Source: Scilla litardierei
Lineage: Eukaryota; Streptophyta; Magnoliopsida; Asparagales; Asparagaceae
Length of the DNA: 64,000 nt
Reading direction: 5' to 3'
Assembly: GCA_030789695.1 (NCBI GenBank)
Contig: CM061138.1
Location: 15,014,214 to 15,078,213 of the forward strand
How positions within the stretch are numbered: position 1 is the first letter of the stretch; the number at the start of each line of letters is the position of its first letter. The notes below the pieces were generated by a model. The model made no database searches. It was given only the letters and a program-made list of their open reading frames with translations, and was not told where the DNA came from. The position numbers and the translations under genes are program-made. Of this stretch, positions 47,351-58,600 are shown in pieces.

Positions 47351-48808
47351 TTCTTTACAATGTGACATGTACAGGGAAGGAAAGAACCTTGGATGTTGTC
47401 TCCGTGCATGCAATTTGCGCTGCGCTTGGTTTTCCTGTTATGTTGCTCATACACGGTCTATGTTGACGTGGACAAGACACGACATGACTCGGGATATTCT
47501 TACAAGGTACATATGATACGTGTGTCGGACATGTGGTGGGCATGACATGATGTGGTGTCCATGCAAATAGATCTCTCTTAATCTTAGGGGTGAAACCGTA
47601 AAGGTAGAAAGCTGAAAAATAAAAAAATACAAGGGAATAGGGGATAGTGAGATTCGAACACAGGCATTCATCGAGGCAGCCGAGTGATTCAACCACTAGA
47701 GTGAGCATTTGAGCTTTGGTTTCATATGTTTGTTATTGGGTTATTGGGTTATTGGGTTTAAAACGGATACCCTTTAATCTGACCTGTTAGGTGTTCGGTT
47801 CAAAATTTGTGGATTTAAACTCAAAAAATGCCATGTCGCGCGGCTTTTGGAATACCGTCTAACATTATATTTAATTTAATCTTTTTGGTGTCCGCGGTGT
47901 CGTGCGTGCGTGCGTGCGTTTTCTTATTGGGTTTAGATGGCGATTAAACATCTCATGTGACGATTCTTTTAATTAGTATGTAAAAATTAGTATGACATTA
48001 GGTAATCAAACAAACAACAAACCCTGCTGCATTTGGGATTAGTTAAGAGACTGTTACAGTTATATCCATAAAGGGTGAAAGGAAAAGCAAAGTCCACACA
48101 AGAGATGTACGCTACCACTTCTCTTTCCCATCTTGCTCAAGACATTCTCCAAACTCAAGAGTGTGGGCATGCTGTTTTAGGAGTGGATCGACTTCTCTTA
48201 GTTACCTATTGAAGTTAGAAGCGACGTCTAGTGTATGTAGATGCACTTAACTATGTCAGGTTGGCTCTCGAGCTTGGTGGACCAAACTCAAGACTATGGG
48301 CAATTGTTTAGCCTCGTCGATTGGCCCATGAGAAGCCCAGGATTTCAGCATGTCTGGTGGCCCACTTCACTTCACAACAATGTTAGAGCAAAGCTCATGG
48401 GCTATGCTAGTATGGAACGTACATATCTAAAGTACATGAATGTCCTCCACAGAAGAATCCTACTTATACAGGAATTTCATCTTGTCGAGGATGCTCTCAA
48501 GTCTAGTGGGTGAGCAAAAAAACCTGATAAGATCGTTACCTGTAAAAAATATGTGGATTGGATATGGATAAAATACGGATGAATGATTATAATAGATGTA
48601 CATAACACATATCCGAAAGAATACAGATGCAAATCTGATTCGGATAATCCAACTGTTTTTAGATCCCTGGATATCCTCATCTTGTTTGATATTCCATCAT
48701 GAAAAAAAATTATTTAACAAAATTTTTAAAAAATATTGTCAAAATAAACAACCGTGTCTTCCTCATGCTTACTTAAAGAAATGAATTTATCTAAACTACT
48801 ACAACAAA
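47351..48808. other. Intergenic stretch, no gene seen
   Basis: It contains only short repeats: (TTATTGGG)n near 47727-47758 and (GTGC)n near 47901-47920. Frames here lack any recognisable domain. Confidence 0.5.
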
Positions 48809-48825
48809 GCTGGAGTAGCTCAGTT

Positions 48826-48858
<33 letters not shown>

Positions 48859-48882
48859 AAGGTTCAACCCCTTCCTCTAGCG
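48809..48882 (+). tRNA. tRNA-Asn: tRNA-Asn (anticodon GTT)
   Basis: The 74-nt sequence folds as a full cloverleaf. The acceptor GCTGGAG pairs with CTCTAGC (one G-T pair) with discriminator G. The D arm is in GCTCAGTTGGTTAGAGC, the anticodon arm is TGTGG-CTGTTAA-CCACA with GTT at its centre, and the T arm is GAAGG-TTCAACC-CCTTC. The internal A and B boxes are intact (TAGCTCAGTTGG and GGTTCAACCCC). The nearest T run for Pol III is weak, and the first T5 lies about 30 bases downstream. No intron, as expected for plant tRNA-Asn. Confidence 0.95.
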
Positions 48883-50115
48883 GCTTTAAACGAATGAGAG
48901 AAAAAAATATTTTTGGCTCAAAAATGAATTCCCCACTGGAGGTTATGAAAATCGAATCCAACGGATGTTTCAAACTGACCTCCATTTTGTGAAAAATTGT
49001 GCGATCGTTGTCTTCTATTCTGCGTCCTTCTCTTCTCCTCTCAGAACCAAACCCTTGCCATGATCGTTGTCTTCTCTTCTGAGAAGAAGATCATGAAAAT
49101 GTTGAAGAGTGTAACAGTTAAAGTCCTTTTTTGTTCTATGTTTTTTTCCCTTGGATTTGCTTTTTTCAATGCCTTTTCATTTTTTATTGTGATTGTTGTT
49201 TTGTGTTATTTGGAAAAAATAATAACTACAAAAACGGGAAGAAAAAAACAGTTTTTATGTGTTTATTGTAATGAAAGGACAATTTTCTATGGACAAATTT
49301 TCACCAAAACTGCAAGAACTGTCAAGAAAAAACAATTTTACCTTTATCTCCTTCATTTTTTAAAGATTATTGTGCCTTATATATCAAGAGACTTAGTTCA
49401 TTCTGATTGGAATTTATTTAAACAATTATAACAATTTAATGTTCTCTGTTAATGGATAAAAATATGGATGAAAATAAGCACAAATAATGAATTTGGTAGA
49501 ATGACGTGAGAATCCCGATTCCGAAAGTCTAATCTAATTGCCCTCACTCCCCACAGAAATTATAATATGTAATAATTTCCAGTAGCAAGTTATTTGAAGT
49601 TCTCTTTTTATTTGAGACGAAAGGACTGTTTAGACTAATATTTTTCAATTAAAAGCATAATTAAAAATGAAATTCTTTACTTTCTTTTCTACTTTTAAGT
49701 TATCTCTCTATGGTAAACTTAATTTTGCAATAATCTTCTCAACCTACTTGTTATTAGAATTCGGAAAAGAGATATTTGATCGTGATCCATCTCCTTGGAA
49801 CTTTTAAAGGGTGGAAAAAAAATCGAAATTATCTCATGTTTCTATTTTTGTCGAGCAATTAAATATGCCTGATTTGTATAATTTATTTGAATGCATCTGC
49901 TTATTATAAATTTTTGTTTAGAGTCTCTAGGGAGAATATGGATTGATCTGATTAGTTTAAAAAACATACCATTGTCATCTATTACAATAAAAATCTAGTA
50001 GACATTACCATTGATTCTCCTCTTCATAATGCTATAGCTTATATACTTAATCATTTTTATCTGTAGCCTATATGGAGCATAAAAATACTTCACCTTCATT
50101 TTTTCTGTAGTCAAT
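48883..50115. other. AT-rich intergenic stretch, no gene seen
   Basis: Low-complexity A/T runs and one Phe-rich open frame (48997-49431) with hydrophobic text are present. It has no family resemblance and is probably chance. Confidence 0.5.
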
Positions 50116-53100
50116 ATGGACCATAGAAATGAGAAATCTCGACATATGTGGACCAAAGCACAATTTGCATTGTTAGTCCAACTTCTAACCGAGTATGTAA
50201 CGGCCTGTTTTCATCAAGACAACTATTTACGAATTTAACCTATTTTCAATTTTTTTAAAACTATTTTATAATGGTTGTCAGGAGTTTTACAATTTCAAAA
50301 ATTTCTTATAAAAATATTTTGAAGTATCAAACTAGTTATGACGTATTTTAGTAAGTTCGGGTTTCATCAAATACCTCTAAAAGATCTGACAAAAAATTCA
50401 TTTTCAGATATTGCTGTTTTGGCGTAATGAATTTATTTTCTATACAAACATCTTCAAAACGTTTTCAAACTTTTACAGTATCCTTCTATGACCAATTAGG
50501 GCTTCCCACATTAATTTCGTAATTTTCTGAAGACCAATCAATAAAGAACCCGCAAACCCGCTTCCTAAACGTTTTGGCCTAAAACTAGTATTTCCGTAGC
50601 ACAAACCCTGAATCGGATCTTGTATTCGCGATCCTCGCGACGATACGATCCCGTGGGTATGTTTTTGTAATTTTTCGGACACGTTTACTAGTAGGGGCAA
50701 AATCGTAATTTCGTTTTTTTTTTGTATTTTACTAAATACCTTCACTAATGGGATTTAACTTTTTACTAATTACCTTAAATTACTTTATCTTACCCCGTTG
50801 TAGCCATGTGTTTCATGCCAAGGCGCTTAGTCAATAACCTATACCTAATCACCACCTAAATTCATTTATTATCTTTGACTAAAATACTAACTTAATCCCT
50901 ATTTTAACCCCCCAGCTTCTTCGTTTAACTCAGCTAGCCCGAACCCTAGTTACCCTACACACACGCAAGCCCGCTTGAAACCCATTTCTCTTCGCTTTAA
51001 AACTCACAGGCCCCTCACTCTCTCTAACACTCACTCGCCCAGCCTCTCTCTCTCCGAGCTCCGAGTGGCAACCCCGTGCCCTCGACCACCCACGCTCCGA
51101 CCATGCACCCCGAAGCCACCCGCCGTCGCTCAACCACCTCTCAAGCTCGAACTACGCCCAGCTTGCTTCTTTGCCCGAGGCTGCAATCGGCTCCGACGAG
51201 AGCCCGTAGTGCATGAAGCTCCGACGACCCGAACGAAACCCCGACGACCCAAGCCCGCGTCGAGCTCGCCTTCTCTCCTCCGCTCATTGCCGAGCGTCGC
51301 CTTCCTCTGCCTGTAGCGACGATGAGGCAGCAGCCCGCCACCGCCTTCCTCCGACATCCCTCGACGGCGAAGTAGCTCGCCTCGTCGCTCCGCTGTCCGA
51401 CGGAGTCCTCCTCTGACTGAAGCCGCTTCGCCTCTGAACGCCGCCATCCCACGCAGCTCCCCGCGCCTCCGACTCCTCGCTGCTCCGCCGAGAGCACTCG
51501 ACAGCACCTCCTCCCATCTGCACCACACCGCCCCGACGTCACCGGAGCTGCCACCAAGCTCCGAACACCCCCACACTCGTCCTCGCCGCTGCCTGCCCAC
51601 TGTCGCCGTCGAACCCGCCGGAGCTCAGATCCACTCGACGTCGCCGCACTCCACGCTCCGCCCCGACGTCCGAAGACCCCGCTTCCTCCGCTGCATGCAT
51701 GTACAAGAGAGAAGGTAAGTGAATATACGGTGTGTTTTTTTATATAAATACGTATCAACTTATTTTTGATGTATTTTGTAATTATAGAATATGGGGTTTT
51801 TGATAAATAATTTGATAATAAATTATATATGGGCTAGAAAAATACAAGGCTAGCTTCAGAAAATCATAAATGACATTCTGGACCCAATGGCGTTAGTTTC
51901 ATCTCAATCTGACGCTTAGTTGTCCCAGAATTAATTTTTAACCCTAAAAGGTAAATACGTTATTTTCGTTCAAAAATCCGTAACTCCTTATTTTCAAGCA
52001 CACTAGCATGTGATAAAAATATATGCTATAGTACTCTTCAATACGGTCATTTTGACAGCTCATTCGCAATTTTCCGATGCAGATTGCATCCAGAATAAAT
52101 GTTTGAATAAATATGTTACTTAATTAAAATAGTTTTAAAATTGTTTTTGGGCTTTTAAGAAATTATAAAAATTTATATAAGCTTCAGAAAATTATTTCCT
52201 CTTACAGTAAAATTATTTTAATTATATATAGCCTATAGAAAAATTTAGAACGCTTTTCGACAACGTTTCAACCAGTTTAGAAAATCAAAACGATCGAATT
52301 ATTTAAATAGAAATGTCGCGTTCTTTCACCAAGTGTTCTTGTGATTGCAGGTGCACCAACATCCGTAGAAGCCCTAGATCCACTTCCGGTTTGTTACGTC
52401 GATCTCAAAATCAGTAAGTCACGACTAATTCTAAAATTAGAAAATTAGTTAATGTCCATGTATGAACTTAGGAACACTACATATAGCCTCCGAACGGCTA
52501 CTTGAATTGAACCGAACTAGAACCCTAAACTAATAGGAAAAGTAATCAACTACAGATTACTTTGCCAACTTTCAACTTTGGTGGCTTTAACACACAACCA
52601 TCAACTTGGGTAAATCGTGTGCTAACAAAACTACCACCCTTAAACCAACAATTTTTGTATTCCATGTTTGTTGGACTTGTCTTTATCCTCAAATTTCTTA
52701 GCATCCACGTTGCTTTACGTTCTGGTTTTAAAACCAGTAGTCCTGGTTAACTATCATCGTGAACAAGGATTTGATAACATCTTGAGAAACATTGTGGAAT
52801 ATCTTGTGGAATATCTGGTGGAACATCTCACGGAACATGAACATCCCTATAAAACATGTACATAGAACACTTAACATTTCACTGGGGTTTTGGGGTAACT
52901 CATAGTTTGAGAGAGTGCAGGAGTGACTGGAGTTCAATCTTCCAGTCACGCTGCCTGTGTTTCGGTATACCGTCCTGCTGCCTGAGTTTCGGCAAAATAC
53001 ATGTACCGTGCCTGTGTTTTTGGCATTCGTCTGGGTCGCGCCCAGGCAAGAGATGAACTCGATGGTCACATATTGTACTCTCCGACTTGAGTCACGTAGT

Positions 53101-54036
53101 GTAGTTACTTTTGTACAGTCACTTTTACTTTACGCACTACAACCACCTTTACTTTACACGTTCCATGCACGTTACTTACTACACTTGTACAGTCACCAAT
53201 ACTCTACCTGTCATACTTTTAGCTACAGCAGTAGTATGTTTCACTTGCCTAGCCTGCTTTACACTTGCACTACCACAGTACAGTTGTTCTCTCCTTTCAG
53301 TTCAGTTTGCCTTTACTACTCGGTTGTGTACAGTTGTTGCTCAGTACTTTACTTTTCATTCTGATCTGCTCGTACGTAATTACATTTGTCATACTTGTGC
53401 ACTGCTTCTTTTCTATATTTAGAATTGTTGTGACTTACCTACGGTTCCATCTCCGTGGCACCGCAGACAACGTACATATGGAGGTAGATGCTCCTGAGCT
53501 AATAGCGCCAGAATTCGACCGCAGCTTCCAGAGTTATTTTCACTTATGTACTTTTCTTCTTTCATGTATATCTGTTGGGACATCTTGTACAGTATGGATT
53601 GTAATAATTGGACACTATTTGAGTATTTTTGTACATCTCTGCATCGTGGCTATTTTGGTTTCACTGGTAACCTGCAGGACCTGCGCAAATATCAAAAAAG
53701 TGACGGGCCCCCGAGAGCGGGTCGTTACAGAGTATAACAATGCGAGTTGGAGAGTGCATAATGGATGGGCAAAAGAAGCGTGGACCAAGATCGCAAACGA
53801 CTTTAATTTAAGGATTTAAAATGACGGTGTGCAAGTCACAAAGCATCGACTTAAAGGTGAGCAAACTTTGAAGAAGAAATACATAACATTTAAGAGTTTA
53901 CTAGGAAGAAGTGGATTTGGATGGAACAACGAACTGATGTGTGTGACAAGTTCCGAGGAAGAAGGTGACCGCAAACATAGCCACATGCTCTTCAACAATG
54001 ACTCATCTGGTGTTTCAAAGACAGTGACTTTCTCTT
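50116..54036 (+). pseudogene. Myb/SANT-like (PIF/Harbinger ORF1 type) frame split by a solo LTR
   Basis: From ATG at 50116 the frame reads MDHRNEKSRHMWTKAQFALL, then VQLLTEY, and is cut at 50195 by the LTR. Removing 50196-53729 plus one duplication copy restores the frame exactly at 53735 (NNASWRVHNGWAKEAWTKIA). A TAA at 53817 then interrupts it, and the same frame continues VTKHRLKGEQTLKKKYITFK, then SLLGRSGFGWNNE to about 53960. The order WT...LL..L, WA...W..IA, LK-KKY, SGFGW is that of Myb/SANT-like DNA-binding proteins linked to PIF/Harbinger transposons. Text after about 53960 is probably not original to it, because an opposite-strand transposase frame overlaps. Confidence 0.8.
50196..53729 (+). 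mobile_element. Gypsy-type solo LTR (3534 bp) with GAGTA duplication
   Basis: It starts TGTAACGGCCTG and ends GAGCGGGTCGTTACA, with perfect 5-bp duplications GAGTA (50191-50195 and 53730-53734). No primer site, polypurine tract or pol sequence is present inside, so it is a solo LTR left by recombination. The GC-rich pyrimidine-strand part at 50930-51700 gives long chance frames (Arg/Gly/Ala-rich) on both strands. Orientation is inferred from the CT-rich leader near 51015-51060. Confidence 0.88.
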
Positions 54037-54134
54037 AGTTGACGAACAATCGCTTTAAATATACGAGGTTCCATTCGAAACTCTCGCTTGCAATGTTCGG
54101 TATGGCCATTGAGTACTTCTGTAACATACATAAC
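53976..54134 (-). pseudogene. PIF/Harbinger transposase N-terminal fragment
   Basis: The minus frame reads VMYVTEVLNGHTEHCKREFR, then MEPRIFKAIVRQLRESHCL, with two stops just after, then VIVEEHVAM. This is the conserved start of the plant Harbinger transposase (NGH...C...FRM....F..L...LR......VEE..A). The catalytic part is absent. It runs convergent to the Myb/SANT-like frame and overlaps its apparent tail, as expected if an internal deletion joined the two genes of one element. Confidence 0.7.
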
Positions 54135-54566
54135 GCCAGTTAATAAAGACGTGTGCATTGGACGTGGCACAACTGAATCCCAGATATCTTAAGAGTGTCA
54201 TCCAACACCACTTCATCTTCATCTTCACTCAATTGCTATCGAAGCCATGAAATCATGATTACCAAAATTAGAAGACAAGGAAGAATTATTTTTTAAGTTT
54301 GAGAGATGATTATGATATTTTTCAATACTTATAAACAAATGATGCACGAAAACTGAGATAGACCAACGACTAGTTTTTTAAAAGAATGACTAGTTTTATT
54401 AAAGATCTCTAACTGCTAATTTTTTAAATGTATGTAATAACTAGCTTTTTAAATGCATGTAACAGTTATTTTTTAAATGCATGAAACGCCTCCCTTTTTT
54501 TAAATCAAAACTTGACTTTTAATTTCTTTCTTTTCAAAATAGAGTTAAAATACTCTATCCCCCCCC

Positions 54567-54587
54567 AAAAAAAAAAAAAAAAAAAAA
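54567..54587. repeat. Poly(A) run
   Basis: A run of about 21 A preceded by eight C lies inside the Harbinger relic. Confidence 0.9.
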
Positions 54588-54672
54588 CAGCAGAAAGTTT
54601 GGCCAACCTATGCTATTTTTGAGTGGGTGTATGTGATATAAAGGTTGCAATAACCATGCCTCCAGTATACCT

Positions 54673-54690
54673 CCATTGCCAAATGGGGCC
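54673..54690. mobile_element. Candidate right terminal repeat of the PIF/Harbinger relic
   Basis: CATTGCCAAATGGGGCC followed by TTA matches the outward end of Harbinger/Tourist elements, whose other strand begins GGCCCCATTTGGCAATG and whose duplication is TTA/TAA. I found no matching left end before 50116, so the element is likely truncated. Confidence 0.5.
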
Positions 54691-54989
54691 TTATTAGATG
54701 AAGATGGCTTATTTTGGTTAGAAAAAGCCCAATGTGATCAATTAATTGAAAGAAAAAACTAGAATTGATTACCTATTGAAAATTTGGGCGACAAATTGAT
54801 GGCTCAAAAACAATCCAGATGTCAAAACAATGAACAGTTCATGAGAATTTTTGTGGAATTAATCCAAAAAATAACGATGTATCTTTTGTCTTTTAGTCAC
54901 TTATCCTTGATGAAGACGGATGGATGGCATTGAGTTTGTTGCAGTGTCTTCAGATCAAAAGGTAGATGTCGGCCGCATGCGTGGTGTGG

Positions 54990-55203
54990 TGATCCCATGT
55001 ACAAAGATGGGCCTAAGCCTGCAAGGGTAGGGGTTCTGGCCTTATGAATAAGTGCTTAGTACTGGGCCGGGCTAAGATGCAAGGCCTTAAAATTTATTTG
55101 CTAGGTTGGAGCCCATTAGTTACCCCCATATATAATCGATCTCTAGGGTTCTTGTGCGGAGTCTGAGAGGGAGAGGTTCTCGCCGCCGAAGCTTAAGCAG
55201 GAG
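54990..55203 (+). promoter_or_regulatory. RPL3 promoter and 5' leader
   Basis: Two TGGGCC (site II/TCP) boxes lie at 55008-55013 and 55063-55068. A TATATAA is at 55129-55135. A telo-box in reverse (CTAGGGTT) is at 55143-55150. This combination is standard for plant ribosomal-protein promoters and ties expression to dividing cells. A transcript start near 55160 is inferred from the TATA spacing. Confidence 0.7.
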
Positions 55204-55539
55204 GTCAGTCGTCTTCTCGATTTAATTATTAGTATTTTAGGGTTTACAAAATGGCGATCGACATCGTAAAATGAACGATCACCAGCTCGTCTAATTGTTT
55301 GGTTCCTCGTTTCAATACTCGATGTGTCATTTACGGAGAATGCCACTGTCTCTGATACCCGTTTGATCTTGTGTATTACTCTGTCAACATTGACATAAAA
55401 TTTATTGTTTTTGTTGGTAGATATTGCCTTGATCTTAAATAGCCATTGTAGAATTGTTTTTGTTGTACTTATTTTTCATGTAATAGATTATTTTATGGAT
55501 ATTGATTTAGCATCTGTGTTGGATTGAATTAATCTACAG
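55204..55539 (+). other. Probable 5' UTR intron of RPL3
   Basis: The donor AG/GTCAGT at 55204 and the acceptor AATCTACAG at 55539 flank T-rich sequence. The remaining leader GGGTTTAGG joins to the ATG at 55549. Leader introns are common in plant ribosomal-protein genes. Confidence 0.5.
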
Positions 55540-55548
55540 GGGTTTAGG

Positions 55549-55633
55549 ATGTCTCACAGGAAGTTTGAGCACCCAAGGCATGGGTCACTTGGATTCCTCC
55601 CAAGGAAGAGGGCATCTCGCCACCGCGGAAAAG
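55549..55633 (+). CDS. RPL3: RPL3 coding exon 1
   Basis: It encodes [20 protein letters not shown] then RASRHRGK, ending with one base of a Val codon at AAAG/GTCAAA. Its intron is 3732 bp. Confidence 0.96.
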
Positions 55634-58600
55634 GTCAAAACTTTCAATTTTGAGCCGCGATTACAATTTTATGATCTTCATTTTCGTTACTAATTTAATG
55701 ATGATTCAAGTGCTTTTTTTTAAGATATGAATTATAGTCCTCTAATTAGCAAGTATTAGAATCTTCTAGCTTTCATGTATATCTGTAATCAATGTCTAAG
55801 ATTTACTCCTAGGGACGAGATTTCACTTTTTATGATGCAATTAGGGCAATTGATTTGCGATCTCACCGTTTTGCTCTCCGCACATACTGCTAAATTTTTT
55901 TTATAAAAAAACGAAACTGCCATTTTCAAAACCCCAAAATATCCATGTCAAAAATTAATATGCGCACATACCAAAGTACACAATACTAACCAACACAGCC
56001 TACAATTAAGCAAAACGATCAAATGATCATTGACCTAGGAAAAATGAATCTCAGTTTGCATCCATAATGAGGCACTTATTATTGATGCCATCTTAGAAGA
56101 ATAATAATCTAATCAAAGTAATATTCTCACCTCATCTCAAACATCAAGGTTGAAGTCAGCCATTACAATAATATAATATGTGATAATATGCCATAATTAC
56201 TACTCTTTTTTAAAAAAATAGATCAATTATATTGCCCCACAAAAAATGACGCCAACGAAATTCTATATGCACAATATGATATAGAAAAAGAAAACTTGAA
56301 ATTAGCTTACAAAATACCAAATTTCCTCGAATATAAGTTTATTGCTGTATAGTAATTTGATTCCCCAACAACAACGAATTGCTACAAAGCGTCTATTTTC
56401 AATACGCAAAAACATGCTCAGAATATTGTTTACATCTTGCTGATTTTGAAATTAAAGAAAGGAAGGCATACAGAGAGGTAACTTACTATAAAAGGGTATG
56501 AAAAAAACACAAATTTCAGAAAATAACGTGATTGGAAAACAAACTCTAAAATTAGAAAGAAGCTAATTCGCAGCTGCCACCGAGCAATTGCTCGGTTGGC
56601 ACTCTCTCTCCCACTCCCTACTGGTAGGCGAGGGATCCAGGCCCAACGTGCGTTTTAAAATGCTTTCCGATGTATAAAAAAAGTCTTTTTGGTTGGGCAC
56701 AACATACCTTGTCTGATATAACACACAAAGAATAGATGTCGTATGTCATGAAAAATGAATAAATAGACTACTAAGGCTAGCTAGACGTGAGAAGTAATTT
56801 CCTGCTATAGGGAAAAAAACAAGTTTGTCAAACAAAAAAAATTGTAGAGTTTAAAAAAATGGTTGGTAAGGTATCAGAAATTTTCATTTTCAGAAAAATA
56901 TATATTTGAAGTGTTGTTAGATTCGCACCGAAAAAATTAAATTTTAAACACCTGAACCAATTGATTTAGTGGTATTTGTCCTCCCTCTCAATTCCTCTCA
57001 ATTCCTGTTTTCTGACGTATTAAAAATTAAATTTTAGAAGTAGGCTATTAAAGATGCATAATTAACGTTACAATTAAGAGCAAAGTTCCGTGGCATCTGC
57101 TTAGTGGTTGGTGAACAAGCAAGGTATGTGTAACGTACAAAGAATGTAATCTACATGTCATGAAAATTAAATAAAGAGATGGGTAAAGCCAAGTAGCCAT
57201 GTAAGATATTTTTCGTTATAAAAAAGACAAACTACAAACAAGTAAAGAGAATAATGGGTATCATATGACAATGAAGGCATCTCCTCATTCACGGAGGGAA
57301 ATACCTTGCTAATGGCATGTATAAGTACAAGCTCTCTATCTATCAAATTTACTCACGATATCATGTATCCATCTAGCAAAAAGCTCAACTTCTACAATAC
57401 ACATCTGAATCCCCCATTTCAGCCTCCATGTAACAAAATCTGACTGAGAATGTCATTTCAGTGGGTAACACCTACAATCTCTAACAATGAAAGCATGTAT
57501 CTGTTTAGATCAAATTTTTTGGAAATACGCGTAATATATTCACCACCGTAAGATGTGTCCAAAACAAACTCCTTACGGACGTTATCTCTTTAACACAATA
57601 ATACTCAATGTACTTCTCACGCAAGCTCTTCGGTAGTTGCATTTGAGTTCTTCTAGCTATATCTGCAACTTCCATCCGCTCTCTTGAATTATATATTCTA
57701 ATTATCGTCGCATTGTACATATCGTTTTGCTTCAAAAATTTCAAAATTTTTCTTGGCCTCACCATGATATTAGACAAGTCTATCAAAGTGTCCATCTCCG
57801 ACCCTTGCAACCTCCCGGAATACGAATGTTCCTAGCTGTACTTTGTGGGCGGATGGTTGTGCATGTCACGGATGACTGTTTACTCTCACTCATCTTTATT
57901 GCCCACCATATTAGTCCTCAAGGAGAATGGACATTGACACTTCTTGCTTCCAGTTAAATTGTTTGTCCTTTTCTCAATCTTGCTACTGTATCCCCGATAT
58001 TTCTTGCTTCTTTCACAAGCAAAATACAAAGTTGTGATTCTATTACCCAAGGTACTCATATTTGAAAGCCTTGTAACAATCATAGGCCCATTTGCACTAT
58101 CGACATCCTTTATCCAATTAACAAGGGCGTTTTTACTTTTAAATGTGGTCATGGTTGTAAACTCATTTGTAATATCTTTATGGCTACTGAGCTTGCTACA
58201 TTATCCTGAATTTTACAGTAAACTTATAACTATTTGAAAATTACTTAAATTTATTACGGTATTATTGATGAACATATGGAAAATATTTCGTACATTGGAT
58301 TGTTGTTATTCTTTTTTATTCCTCTCAATATTATATAATTTCAGCTCCATCTGCGTTATTTATCTAGCTCCATTTGCGTTATTTATCTGCATTCATGTAT
58401 CAACAATTAATTTCTAACAATAATTTACCAATATATTTCCCAAAATATTGCTTGCATATAATAACCAAATGTAGGATGATCCGACTCGTTTTGTGTTTCC
58501 TTCGACAATTTTAGGGCAAAAATTCCTAAATCTTTTGATCTCGCAATACACCTTTTGATTTCTTAAGAAATCTTCGGATGTCCTTATTCTTTGGAATAAA

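Noticed and set aside
48997..49431. A 144-codon Phe/Val-rich frame as a small membrane protein gene
   Set aside because: No start context, no homology, no splice structure, and strongly AT-driven composition with homopolymers.
51130..51758. Long overlapping open frames of 156 and 205 codons on the minus strand, Arg/Gly/Ser-rich
   Set aside because: They lie in the GC-rich part of the solo LTR, overlap each other and plus-strand frames, and show only composition-driven peptides. They are chance frames.
53265..53819. A 184-codon plus-strand frame with several hydrophobic stretches
   Set aside because: The first 155 codons are LTR sequence. Only the last ~28, after 53730, belong to the Myb/SANT-like relic, so it is an artificial fusion.
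57505..58152. FAR1-like zinc finger as a host transcription factor gene
   Set aside because: It sits between Mutator-type inverted repeats, has an in-frame stop and frame breaks, and lacks the downstream half. It is a transposase relic.
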